Source: Caballeronia ptereochthonis
GTDB taxonomy: Bacteria; Pseudomonadota; Gammaproteobacteria; Burkholderiales; Burkholderiaceae
Length of the DNA stretch: 64,000 nucleotides
Direction: 5' to 3'
NCBI RefSeq assembly: GCF_001545075.1
Contig: NZ_FCOB02000002.1
Span: 62,001-126,000 of the forward strand
Below, piece after piece: positions 35,717-44,190 of the stretch. A program made the position numbers and the translations under genes. The notes beneath the pieces were generated by a model that did no database searches, was not told the origin of the DNA, and saw nothing but the letters and a program-made list of their open reading frames with translations. The number at the start of each line of letters is the position of its first letter. Positions within the stretch are counted from its first letter, which is position 1.

Positions 35717-37079
35717 CCTGCGCGTTCGTCTCCTGTGGTGGCTGCTGGTGCCGCTCGCGATCTACGTGTTCGTGACCGGCAAGGCCGCATACGATAACGC
35801 GCGCCACACCGCGGAGCTCGTGCAGGAGAACACGCTGCTCGCGTCCGCGCGGATGATCGCGGGCGAAGTGGAATGGTCGGACGGCAGGTTGCTCGTCGAT
35901 ATTCCGCCTGCCGCGCTCGAAGTGTTCGCGTCGCCATACGGCGATCAGGTCTTCTATAACGTGAGCGTCGACGATGGCCGTCTGCTCGCGGGCGTGCCCG
36001 ATTTCCCGACGCGCCGGGCGGCGGGCCACGACTCGCCGAATTATTACGACGCGGAGCTTCACGGCCAATCGATACGCGCCGTCGGCTACGTGCGTCAGAT
36101 GTACGACAACGGCGCGATACGGCGCGTGCTCGTATCGGTCGGCAAGACGCAGGCTTCGCGCGACGCGATGATCCGCGAATTGTGGCGGCCGCAGCTCGTG
36201 CGTCAGATCGAAATGGTGCTGCTCGCGGTGGCGCTCGCGTGCATCGGCCTCACCTTCGAACTGCGGCCGCTCCTGAAGGTGAAGGAAGACGTGATGGACC
36301 GCGATCCGATGCAGCTCGAGCCCTTGCGCGTCGAGCGCCTGCACACGGAGTTGCGGCCGATCGTCGAGGCGATCAATCAGTGCATCGCGCGGCTCGGCCT
36401 GCAGGTGGCGGCGCAGCGGCGCTTCATCGCGGACGCGGCGCATCAGTTGCGCACGCCGCTCACGCTGCTCGAGACGCAACTGCAGTTCGCGCGGCAGCAT
36501 CGCGAGATCCAGCCGTCGCTTTCCGAGGCGCTGTCCGCGATGCAGCGAAGCAACCGCTCGATGGTCGGTCTCACCAACAAGCTGTTGCTGCTCGCGCAGG
36601 CCGAAGCCGCCGATTACACGCAGCTCGCCAGGCAGAAAGTCGATCTTTCCGCGATCGCTCAGGATGTCGTCGAGAATCTCGCGATGTTTGCGCAGAAGCG
36701 CGACATCGACCTCGGCGCGGAGCTGGCCGATTCCGCGTGGATCGTCGGGCATGAAGCGCTGCTGTCGGCGCTCGTCTACAACGTCACCGAGAACGCGATT
36801 CGCTACACGCAGCCGGGCGGTCACGTGACCGTCTCCGTGGCGCGCGATGCGCAACGCGTCACGCTGACCGTCGCCGACGACGGCCCGGGCATTCCCGCCG
36901 AAGCGCGCAGCCGCGTGTTCGAGCCGTTTTATCGCGCATCGGCGGATACCGAAGGAACCGGGCTCGGGCTCTCGATTGCGAAGGAAATCGTGCAGGCGCA
37001 TCGGGGAGAAATCGCGCTCGGCATGCGGGAGCATTCCGCGCGCGGGCTCGTCGTGACGGTGGAGTTCGCGGCGGCCTGA
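35706..37079 (+). CDS. Sensor histidine kinase (TctE-like)
   Basis: 457 residues from ATG 35706. Helix 1 (~9-25) is followed by a periplasmic sensor (~27-165, 2CSK_N/TctE type) and helix 2 (~168-186). The HisKA domain carries phospho-acceptor H246 (ADAAHQLRTPLTLLE), and the HATPase domain has N-box NVTENAIRY and G-boxes DDGPGIP and GTGLGLSIAKEIV. TctE-type sensors detect carboxylates in the periplasm. It pairs with the regulator encoded immediately upstream. Confidence 0.93.
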   Translation: MTNSLRVRLLWWLLVPLAIYVFVTGKAAYDNARHTAELVQENTLLASARMIAGEVEWSDGRLLVDIPPAALEVFASPYGDQVFYNVSVDDGRLLAGVPDFPTRRAAGHDSPNYYDAELHGQSIRAVGYVRQMYDNGAIRRVLVSVGKTQASRDAMIRELWRPQLVRQIEMVLLAVALACIGLTFELRPLLKVKEDVMDRDPMQLEPLRVERLHTELRPIVEAINQCIARLGLQVAAQRRFIADAAHQLRTPLTLLETQLQFARQHREIQPSLSEALSAMQRSNRSMVGLTNKLLLLAQAEAADYTQLARQKVDLSAIAQDVVENLAMFAQKRDIDLGAELADSAWIVGHEALLSALVYNVTENAIRYTQPGGHVTVSVARDAQRVTLTVADDGPGIPAEARSRVFEPFYRASADTEGTGLGLSIAKEIVQAHRGEIALGMREHSARGLVVTVEFAAA

Positions 37080-37117
37080 GCCGCTTCGGCGCACTGAATG
37101 CGATCATGCGTTCGTTT

Positions 37118-37133
37118 ATTTTGGATCCAAAAT
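37118..37133. promoter_or_regulatory. Perfect palindrome, candidate GntR operator
   Basis: ATTTTGGATCCAAAAT is a perfect 16-bp palindrome 84 bp before the start of the MHS carrier gene, which opens the hydroxyproline operon. A GntR-type regulator is encoded at the end of the operon and is the natural candidate binder. A related but non-palindromic ATCCAAATCC lies upstream of the aconitase-X gene near 45465-45475 on the - strand. Confidence 0.55.
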
Positions 37134-37216
37134 CCTTGATTCAATTTTGACATGGGCGCACAATCCACCGGAACCGCATCGCATCCCCAGAGCCAGCGTC
37201 CACTCCCGGAGCCGCC

Positions 37217-38527
37217 ATGACCGACCGAGCCCACGCCGTTGCGAATCCTTACGCCGCGGGGGACAGCCCCCGCGTTTCGTCCCAGTCCAGCCGCGCCGTG
37301 ACCGCCGCGGTCGTCGGCAACATCCTCGAATGGTTCGATTTCGGAACCTACGCGTTCCTCGCGACCGTCATCGCCAAGGTCATGTTCCCCGCCGGCGACG
37401 ATTTCGCCGCCATGCTCGGCACCTTCGGCGCGTTCGGCCTGGGCTTCGCCGCGCGGCCGCTCGGCGCGATCGTCTTCGGCTGGCTCGGCGACAAGAAAGG
37501 CCGCAAGTGGACGCTCACCTTCGTCATGCCGTTGATGGCCGCCGCCACGCTCTTCATGGCGCTGCTGCCGTCGTACGCGTCCATCGGCATCATGGCGCCG
37601 GTCCTGCTCATTGCCGCGCGCATGCTGCAGGGCATTTCCGTCGGCGGCGAGCTGGGCAACGCGGTGGCGTTTCTGGTCGAATGGGCGCCGCCGAACAAGC
37701 GCGGCTTCTACGGCAGTTTCCAGCAATGCAGCACCCTCGGCGGCATGCTGCTCGGCTCGGGCGCGGCCGCGCTCATGACGACTTTGCTCAGCCCGCAAGC
37801 GATGCTCGACTGGGGCTGGCGCGTGCCGTTCGTCGTCGGCGCGATCGTAATCGGGCCGATCGGCTGGATCATCCGCAAGCGCAGCGAGGAGACGCCGGTC
37901 TACCAGCACGCGAACGACGAAGCGCCCAAGGCAAAGGGCCGCGCGCCCGCGCTGCTCGGCCTGCAGGCATGCGGGCTCGTGATCGTGTGGACGGTCTCGC
38001 TCTATGTGCTGCTCAACTACCTGCCGTCCTTCACGACGAAGTACGTCGGCATGAATGCGTCGACGGCGCTGTGGCTCAACACGGCGGGGCTGATCGTGAT
38101 GACGGTATCGATCCCGTTCTGGGGCGCGGCCTCGGACCACTTCGGCCGCAAGCCGGTCTATGCCATCGGCTGCATCGCGTTTCTCGTGCTGCCGTATCCG
38201 ATCTTCCATCTGATGCTGGAGTACAAGTCGGCGGCGATCGTCGGCGCGGTGCAGCTGCTGGGCGGCGTGATCATCGGCATCTTCTCGGGCGTGGGGCCGG
38301 CCGTGCTGTCCGAGCTCTTTCCGACGAAGATCCGCACGACGTGGATGTCGATCGGCTACGGCATCGCCAATGCGGTGTTCGGCGGGTTCGCGCCGATGAT
38401 CTCGATCGCGCTCATCAAGGCCACGGGCTCGCCGCTCTCGCCCGCGTACTTCGTGATGCTCGCCGCGCTGCTCTCGACCATTACCGTCGCGACGATTCGC
38501 GAGACTGCGCACGATCCGCTGCAATGA
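37217..38527 (+). CDS. MFS transporter, metabolite:H+ symporter (MHS/ProP-like) family
   Basis: 436 residues, twelve helices. Family marks are GNILEWFDFGTYAFLA near helix 1, GFAARPLGAIVFGWLGDKKGRKWTL and RMLQGISVGGELGNAVAFLVEWAPPNKRGFYGS. MHS carriers import proline, betaine, ketoglutarate, citrate and similar solutes. It heads the hydroxyproline operon and its stop overlaps the dehydrogenase start (ATGA), so it is most likely the hydroxyproline importer. Confidence 0.9.
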   Translation: MTDRAHAVANPYAAGDSPRVSSQSSRAVTAAVVGNILEWFDFGTYAFLATVIAKVMFPAGDDFAAMLGTFGAFGLGFAARPLGAIVFGWLGDKKGRKWTLTFVMPLMAAATLFMALLPSYASIGIMAPVLLIAARMLQGISVGGELGNAVAFLVEWAPPNKRGFYGSFQQCSTLGGMLLGSGAAALMTTLLSPQAMLDWGWRVPFVVGAIVIGPIGWIIRKRSEETPVYQHANDEAPKAKGRAPALLGLQACGLVIVWTVSLYVLLNYLPSFTTKYVGMNASTALWLNTAGLIVMTVSIPFWGAASDHFGRKPVYAIGCIAFLVLPYPIFHLMLEYKSAAIVGAVQLLGGVIIGIFSGVGPAVLSELFPTKIRTTWMSIGYGIANAVFGGFAPMISIALIKATGSPLSPAYFVMLAALLSTITVATIRETAHDPLQ

Positions 38528-39783
38528 CCATGAATGTGTCGAACGAAGAAATGAGTGATGTCGTGGTAATCGGTGCGGGCATCGTCGGACTCGCCTGCGC
38601 CTGGGCCGCTCTGCGCGACGGCGCGCGCGTGACGATCGTCGATCGCGATTTCGAAGGCGATCGCGCGTCGCACGGCAACGCGGGCGGGATCGCGGTGACG
38701 GAGAGCACGCCCATCGCCGTGCACGGCATGTTCACGAAGGCCGCGAAATGGCTCATCGATCCGCTCGGTCCGCTCGCGCTCGACTGGAAGCATCTGCCGA
38801 AGGCGCTGCCCTGGTTCATGGCGTTTCGCCGCGCGACCGAGCCGGCGCGCTATCAGGCGATCTCCCACGCGCTGGCCCTGCTGAACAACCGTGTCTACGA
38901 CGACATCCTGCCCATGTTCGACGACATCGGCGCGACCTCGATGCACTATCGCCAGGGCGCGCTCACCGTCTACGAGACCGATGAGGCGTTTGCCGCCGAT
39001 CAGGCCGAATGGATGCTCAAGCGCGAACTCGGCGCGCGCTGGCATGCGATGAACGCGCAGCAAGTGCGTGAGTGCGAGCCCGCGCTCGCCCCCTTGTTCC
39101 GGCACGGCGTGTTTCTCGACGACTGGTCGCATGTCGGCGATCCGCGCCGCATCGTCACGCTCTTGCGCGAGCGCGTGCGTGCGCTCGGCGCGCGCTTCGT
39201 GACGGGTGTCGCGCGCGCGATCGAATCGCCCGACGCCGTGTTGCTCGACGACGCCACGCGCGTGAAGGGACGGCGCATCGTCGTCGCGGCGGGCGCGTGG
39301 TCGTCGGCGCTCGCGAAGTCGATCGGCGATCGCGTGCTTCTGGAGAGCGAGCGCGGCTACAACGCGACCCTGCCGAAGCACGGCGTCCGGCTGAATCGCG
39401 AAGTGATTTTCGCCGAGCGCAAGTTCGTCGCGACACCGCTCGATGTGGGCGTGCGCATCGGCGGCGCGGCGGAGTTCGCGGGCGTCGATGCACCGCCGAA
39501 CTATCGCCGCAGCGATGCATTGCTCGCGCTCGGCAAACGCTTCATTCCCGGCATCGACGATACGGAGGCCATGAAGTGGATGGGCAATCGCCCCGCGACG
39601 CCCGATTCGCTGCCGGTGATCGGCGCGTCGCCGCGCGTGCCGTCCGTAGTCTATGCATTCGGTCACGGGCATCTCGGCCTGACGCAATCGGCGACGACCG
39701 CCGCGCTCGTCGCCGATGTGCTCGCGAGCCGCACGCCGCGCCTGCCGCTCGCGCCTTACTCAATCGCACGCTTCGAGAACTGA
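38524..39783 (+). CDS. FAD-dependent D-hydroxyproline/D-amino-acid dehydrogenase
   Basis: 419 residues of the DAO fold. The FAD motif VVVIGAGIVGLACAWAALRDGARVTIVDRD is near the N-terminus and SHGNAGGIAVTES follows, as in DadA-like dehydrogenases. The C-terminal PVIGASPRVPSVVYAFGHGHLGLTQSA closes the FAD site. In hydroxyproline breakdown this enzyme oxidises cis-4-hydroxy-D-proline to pyrroline-4-hydroxy-2-carboxylate. The epimerase and deaminase genes next to it make that role the best reading. A second ATG lies two codons in. Confidence 0.85.
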   Translation: MTMNVSNEEMSDVVVIGAGIVGLACAWAALRDGARVTIVDRDFEGDRASHGNAGGIAVTESTPIAVHGMFTKAAKWLIDPLGPLALDWKHLPKALPWFMAFRRATEPARYQAISHALALLNNRVYDDILPMFDDIGATSMHYRQGALTVYETDEAFAADQAEWMLKRELGARWHAMNAQQVRECEPALAPLFRHGVFLDDWSHVGDPRRIVTLLRERVRALGARFVTGVARAIESPDAVLLDDATRVKGRRIVVAAGAWSSALAKSIGDRVLLESERGYNATLPKHGVRLNREVIFAERKFVATPLDVGVRIGGAAEFAGVDAPPNYRRSDALLALGKRFIPGIDDTEAMKWMGNRPATPDSLPVIGASPRVPSVVYAFGHGHLGLTQSATTAALVADVLASRTPRLPLAPYSIARFEN

Positions 39784-39809
39784 GACTGCAATCCACTGGA
39801 GGAACGAAC

Positions 39810-40712
39810 ATGCAAGTGAACTGGAAAGGCGTATTCCCCGCCGTCACGACGAAACTGAAGGAAGACGGCTCGCTCGATCGCGACGCGATCGCCAACGGCC
39901 TGAATCGACTGATCGACAACGGCGTCGGCGGCGTCGTCATGATGGGCATGGTCGGCGAGAACGCCCAGCTGACGCCCGAGGAAAAGCGCACGGTGCTGAA
40001 GATCGCCGTCGAAACGGTGAACGGGCGCGTGCCCGTCATTTCGGGCCTTGCGGAGCTGAATACGGCCAACGCGATGCAATTCGCGAAGGACGCGGAAGCG
40101 ATCGGCGTGCAAGGTCTGATGGTGTTTCCGGGTCTGACGTATCGCTCGGACCATCGCGAGACGGTCGAATACTATCGTTCGATCGCGCGTTCCACGAAGC
40201 TCGGCCTGATGATCTACAACAACCCGCGCGGCTATGGCGTGGACATGCGCCCGGACCTGCTCGCGCAACTGGCCGATGAACCCAACGTCGTCGCGATCAA
40301 GGAAGAGACTTACGACACGACGCGCGTCACCGATCTCTATGCGCGCTTCGGCGATCGCTTCGCCGTGTTCTGCGGCGTCGACGATCTGATCGTGGAATCG
40401 GTCGCGCTCGGCGTGAAGGGCTGGGTCTCGGGCATGGCGAACGCGATGCCGAAAGAGTCCGTCGACTTGCTGAATCATGCGGTCAACGGCGAGTATGACA
40501 AGGCGCGCGCGCTGTATCGCGCGTTGATCGACCTGTTCCATCTCGACACGCACGTGAAGCTCGTGCAGTACATCAAGCTCGCGGAGAACATCACGGCGGG
40601 TTATCCGGAGTATGTGAAAGCGCCGCGTCTCATGCTCGAAGGAGAAGAGCGGCAGCGGACCATTGCTGTCGTCGAGAAGGCGATAGCCAACGTGCGGGCA
40701 CTCTCGCGATGA
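39810..40712 (+). CDS. DapA-family pyrroline-4-hydroxy-2-carboxylate deaminase (HypD-like)
   Basis: 300 residues, a DHDPS/NAL-type TIM barrel. The Schiff-base Lys164 is in NVVAIKEETYD and the catalytic Tyr136 in MIYNNPRGYGVD. The usual GTTGE loop is GMVGEN (46-51), which argues against true dihydrodipicolinate synthase. With epimerase and D-hydroxyproline dehydrogenase neighbours, the expected reaction is deamination and dehydration to alpha-ketoglutarate semialdehyde. GGAGG lies 7 bases before the ATG, and the stop overlaps the epimerase start. Confidence 0.85.
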   Translation: MQVNWKGVFPAVTTKLKEDGSLDRDAIANGLNRLIDNGVGGVVMMGMVGENAQLTPEEKRTVLKIAVETVNGRVPVISGLAELNTANAMQFAKDAEAIGVQGLMVFPGLTYRSDHRETVEYYRSIARSTKLGLMIYNNPRGYGVDMRPDLLAQLADEPNVVAIKEETYDTTRVTDLYARFGDRFAVFCGVDDLIVESVALGVKGWVSGMANAMPKESVDLLNHAVNGEYDKARALYRALIDLFHLDTHVKLVQYIKLAENITAGYPEYVKAPRLMLEGEERQRTIAVVEKAIANVRALSR

Positions 40713-41707
40713 AGTCCACGTTCTTCTGCATCGACGGACACACGTGCGGCAATCCGGTGCGCGTCGTCGCGGGCGGCGCGCCGCCGCTCGAGGGCGCCAG
40801 CATGATCGAGCGGCGCGCACACTTCCTGCGCGAGTTCGACTGGATCCGCACCGCGCTGATGTTCGAGCCGCGCGGGCACGAGGTCATGTCCGGCAGCATC
40901 CTCTATCCGCCGACGCGCCCCGACTGCGATCTGGCGATTCTCTTCATCGAAGTGAGCGGCTGCCTGCCGATGTGCGGGCACGGCACCATCGGCACGGTGA
41001 CGAGCGCCATCGAAAACGGACTCGTGCGGCCGCGCGAGCCCGGCGTGCTGCGGCTCGATACGCCCGCGGGTCTCGTCGTCGCGCGTTACCGGATGAATGG
41101 CGAGCACGTCGATTCGGTGCAGCTCGTCAACGTGCCTTCGTTTCTGCATTCGCGGGACCTGTCGGTCGAAGTCGAAGGCCTGGGCGAGATTCGTTTCGAT
41201 GTCGCATATGGCGGCAACTTCTATGCGATCGTCGAGCCACAGCGCAACTATGAAGGCTTGCATGCACTGAAGCCTTCCGACATTCAGCGCCTGAGTCCAT
41301 TGCTGAGGCAGAAGGCGAACGAGAAATACACGTTCGTGCATCCGGAGAACGATGCGATACGCGGCCTGAGTCACGTGATGTGGACGGGCGAACCGGCGAT
41401 CGAAGGCGCGAGCGCCCGCAATGCCGTGTTTTACGGCGACAAGGCCATCGACCGTTCGCCGTGCGGCACAGGCACGTCGGCGCGCATGGCGCAGCGCGTC
41501 GCCAAAGGGCAGTTGAAGATCGGCGAGCGCTTCGTGCATGAGAGCATCATCGGCACCCTGTTCGAGGGCGTGCCGACGGAAGCGGCGCGCGTCGGCGAAT
41601 ACGATGCGATCGTGCCGAGCATCGAAGGATGGGCGCGCGTGACGGGACACAACACCATCTTCGTCGACGACCGCGATCCGCTCGCACGCGGATTCCTGCT
41701 GAAATAA
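40709..41707 (+). CDS. 4-hydroxyproline 2-epimerase (proline racemase family)
   Basis: 332 residues. Both catalytic cysteines are present, Cys89 in MCGHGTIG and Cys252 in DRSPCGTGTSAR. The protein is therefore a two-base racemase/epimerase and not the Thr-type trans-3-hydroxyproline dehydratase. It converts trans-4-hydroxy-L-proline to cis-4-hydroxy-D-proline, the first step of the bacterial pathway. It is coupled to the upstream deaminase gene by an ATGA overlap. Confidence 0.9.
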   Translation: MKSTFFCIDGHTCGNPVRVVAGGAPPLEGASMIERRAHFLREFDWIRTALMFEPRGHEVMSGSILYPPTRPDCDLAILFIEVSGCLPMCGHGTIGTVTSAIENGLVRPREPGVLRLDTPAGLVVARYRMNGEHVDSVQLVNVPSFLHSRDLSVEVEGLGEIRFDVAYGGNFYAIVEPQRNYEGLHALKPSDIQRLSPLLRQKANEKYTFVHPENDAIRGLSHVMWTGEPAIEGASARNAVFYGDKAIDRSPCGTGTSARMAQRVAKGQLKIGERFVHESIIGTLFEGVPTEAARVGEYDAIVPSIEGWARVTGHNTIFVDDRDPLARGFLLK

Positions 41708-41723
41708 CGGGAGAAACGAGACC

Positions 41724-42959
41724 ATGCTGATACTGAAGAACGCGCGCGTGCTCGACGCCGATCATGAGCGCGACGACGGCCGTTATTCGATCGTCGTCGA
41801 GGGCGGCACGATTCGCGAAGTCACGCGCGAGCCGGTGCGGGAGAGCGGCGCGCAAGTCATCGACGTCGGCGGCAAGACGGTGATGCCCGGCATGATCGAT
41901 TGTCATGCGCACGTGATCGCTTCGGTGGCGCATCTGGGCAACAACAGCCGTCTGCCGAACACGTTCGCCGTGCTGCGCGCGGTGCCGATTCTCGCGGGCA
42001 TGCTGAACCGCGGCTTCACGACCGTGCGCGATGCGGGCGGCGCGGACTATGCGTTGTCGCGCGCGATCGAAGAGGGCGTGATCGCGGGGCCACGCCTGTT
42101 CGTCGCGGGCAAGGCGCTGTCGCAGACGGGCGGCCACGGCGATTTTCGCGAGCGCTTCGACAGCTCGGACCCCGACCCCTGCGGCTGCAATCGCAACATG
42201 GGCGCGATCGGGCGCGTGGTCGACGGCGTCGACGAAATGCGCAAGGCCGTGCGCGAGGAGATGCGTGCGGGTGCGCATCACATCAAGATCATGGCGTCGG
42301 GCGGCGTGGCTTCGCCGACCGATCCGATCGGCAACCTGCAATTCTCGGTCGATGAAGTGAAGGCCGCCGTCGAGGAAGCGGAATCGCACCAGACGTATGT
42401 GATGGCGCACGCGTACACGCCGAAGGCGATTGCGCGCGCCGTGAAGCTGGGCGTGCGGACGATCGAGCACGGCAATCTGATCGACGAGGAAGCCGCCGGC
42501 GTGATGGCCGAGCATGGCGCTTATGTCGTGCCGACGCTCGTCACGTATGACGCGATGGCCAGGGTCGGCGCGCAGATGGGTCTCGGGCAGGACACGCTCG
42601 ACAAGAACGAGTCGGTGCGCAAGCGCGGCCTCGAGGCGCTGGCGATGCTGCACAGGCGCGGCGTGAAGATCGGCCTCGGCACCGATTTGCTCGGCGACAT
42701 GCACCAGTTCCAGAGCGACGAGTTGTCGATACGCGCGGACATCGTCGGCGCGTTCGAGGTCATTCGTCAGGCGACGGCCGTGGGTGCGGAAATCGTCAAC
42801 ATGAAAGGCAAGCTGGGTATCGTCGCTCCGGGTGCTTGCGCGGATTTGCTCGTCGTGGACGGCGATCCGCTGAGGGACATTCGCGTGCTGACGGGGCAGG
42901 GCGAGCGCATTGCGGGCGTGATGAAGAACGGCGCATGGGTGCGCGAGGCGCTGCGCTAG
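41724..42959 (+). CDS. Metal-dependent amidohydrolase (imidazolonepropionase/prolidase-like)
   Basis: 411 residues. Metal ligands are in DCHAH (H61, H63), the bridging Lys region HHIKIMASGG, then MAHAYT, IEHGN and the Asp of GLGTDLLGD. The C-terminal small beta domain reads GKLGIVAPGACADLLVVDGDPLRDI. Close relatives include dipeptidases that split X-Pro or X-hydroxyPro bonds. In this operon, release of hydroxyproline from a collagen-derived dipeptide is a reasonable guess. The exact substrate is not shown by sequence. Confidence 0.82.
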   Translation: MLILKNARVLDADHERDDGRYSIVVEGGTIREVTREPVRESGAQVIDVGGKTVMPGMIDCHAHVIASVAHLGNNSRLPNTFAVLRAVPILAGMLNRGFTTVRDAGGADYALSRAIEEGVIAGPRLFVAGKALSQTGGHGDFRERFDSSDPDPCGCNRNMGAIGRVVDGVDEMRKAVREEMRAGAHHIKIMASGGVASPTDPIGNLQFSVDEVKAAVEEAESHQTYVMAHAYTPKAIARAVKLGVRTIEHGNLIDEEAAGVMAEHGAYVVPTLVTYDAMARVGAQMGLGQDTLDKNESVRKRGLEALAMLHRRGVKIGLGTDLLGDMHQFQSDELSIRADIVGAFEVIRQATAVGAEIVNMKGKLGIVAPGACADLLVVDGDPLRDIRVLTGQGERIAGVMKNGAWVREALR

Positions 42960-42960
42960 A

Positions 42961-43020
42961 CGTGCGTCCCCCAAGGGGATTTCCTACGGTTCGCCCCCTG
43001 CGGGGGCTCCCTTCGGGGCA
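42961..43020. repeat. GC-rich stem-loop repeat between genes
   Basis: Short stems follow each other: CCCCCAAGGGG, GCCCCCTGCGGGGGC and CCCTTCGGGG. The block has the look of the dispersed intergenic palindromes common in Burkholderiales, and it also serves as a terminator-like element after the amidohydrolase. I could not check for other copies; none was noticed in this window. Confidence 0.5.
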
Positions 43021-43061
43021 TGCTACGATGCCGCAACACTACGAATAAGCGCCAGAAACAC

Positions 43062-43769
43062 ATGCCTCCGGTCGCCACCAAACCCCGTCGCATGGAAACG
43101 CCGAGCGCGAGCGATTCCACGCGCAAGATCGTGCGAACGACGACGGTCGAGCTCGTCACGACCGCGATCCGGCAACGCATTCTCTCCGGCGATCTCGCGC
43201 CAGGTGAGGTGCTGCGGCAGGAAGCGCTCGCCGAAGAACTCGGCGTGAGCCGCGTGCCGATCCGCGAAGCGATCACGCGCCTGACCGGCGAAGGCTTGCT
43301 CACGAAGGTGCCGCACAAGGGCGCGTATGTCGCCGAGCTGTCGATCGAGGAAGTGCAGGAGACGTTCGAGATTCGCCTGCGGCTCGAGCCGTGGTTGTTC
43401 TCGCAGGCGATTCCGCATATCACCGATGCGGAGATCGCGAAGGCCGAGAAGCTCGTGAGCGAGATGGATCAGGCGGAATCGGGCATGTGGGGTCAACTGA
43501 ACTGGCGTCTGCACGAAACGCTCTATCTGCCCGCGCGGCGCGACATCACCTTGCAGATGCTGCGCGTGCTGCACGACCGCAGCGACCGCTACTTCCGCTT
43601 TCAGGTGGTGCAGGTGCCGATCCGCGAGCAATCGCACGAAGAGCACATGAACTTGATCGAAGCGTGCAGGAAGCGTGATGCGAAGCTCGGCGCGAAGCTC
43701 CTCGAACAGCACGTGAAGACGGCGGCGCAGCAGATCATCTCGGTGGTCGAGACGATCATGGCGCGATGA
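43062..43769 (+). CDS. GntR-family regulator (FCD subfamily)
   Basis: About 235 residues from ATG 43062; starts at 43020 and 43092 are also open and none has a clear ribosome site. The winged HTH is at ~20-90 (IRQRILSGDLAPGEVLRQEALAEELGVSRVPIREAITRLTGEGLL). The C-terminal FCD helical domain has metal/ligand residues in NWRLHETLY and EQSHEEHMNLIEACRKRD. FCD regulators respond to organic acids or amino acids. Its place at the end of the hydroxyproline operon suggests it represses it, perhaps through the palindrome at 37118. Confidence 0.88.
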   Translation: MPPVATKPRRMETPSASDSTRKIVRTTTVELVTTAIRQRILSGDLAPGEVLRQEALAEELGVSRVPIREAITRLTGEGLLTKVPHKGAYVAELSIEEVQETFEIRLRLEPWLFSQAIPHITDAEIAKAEKLVSEMDQAESGMWGQLNWRLHETLYLPARRDITLQMLRVLHDRSDRYFRFQVVQVPIREQSHEEHMNLIEACRKRDAKLGAKLLEQHVKTAAQQIISVVETIMAR

Positions 43770-44190
43770 GACGCACGCTCGCGGGACGCGCCGCGTCGCG
43801 CGCATCGATTTCGATGTGAACGTCGGCGGCCGCGATCTGCGCGAACGCGGTTTCGTCGACCATCACGACCGGCACGTTCGACGCATACAGCTCGTTCGCG
43901 ACGATCGCCCCGATCGACAGGATCAGATCGCGCTCCGTCAGCACGATGCCGGCGGGCCCCGTGCCGTTGCGCAACGCCTCGGCGAGTACGCTGCTGCTCG
44001 AGCTCGATCCGCGTGCGCGCGGCATCACGAGAACGCGCGAGGCGAGGCTTCGGCCGTGGCCGGAGTGCGTCGCATCGACGATGACGCCGCGCTCGGCGTC
44101 ATAGCCGCCCCAGAAGCTGAGCGGCGGCAACGCGATTCCTGAAGCGTGCGCATGGCCCGGAACGAGGGCGACGGCCTCAAACGCTTTCAT
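43756..44190 (-). CDS. Aconitase X swivel-domain subunit (DUF126)
   Basis: 144 residues. The swivelling beta domain is complete: GGYDAERGVIVDATHSGHGRSLASRVLVMPRARGSSSSSSVLAEALRNGTGPAGIVL, with the Ser-rich loop that binds the substrate carboxylate. It forms the small subunit of the two-gene type of aconitase X. It overlaps the large-subunit gene by 14 bp and its 3' end overlaps the convergent GntR gene by 14 bp. Confidence 0.9.
   Translation of the reverse strand: MKAFEAVALVPGHAHASGIALPPLSFWGGYDAERGVIVDATHSGHGRSLASRVLVMPRARGSSSSSSVLAEALRNGTGPAGIVLTERDLILSIGAIVANELYASNVPVVMVDETAFAQIAAADVHIEIDARDAARPASVRLIAP

Noticed and set aside
36929..38524. 531-codon leftward frame over the kinase end and MHS carrier
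   Set aside because: His/Arg-rich shadow frame; the + strand carrier has full family motifs.
37147..39783. Single 878-codon frame suggesting a carrier-dehydrogenase fusion
   Set aside because: The first half is out of frame with the real carrier; the true genes overlap by ATGA and are separate proteins.
42961..43020. Possible CRISPR or tandem repeat
   Set aside because: Short unequal stems without regular spacing; it fits an intergenic palindromic element or terminator.
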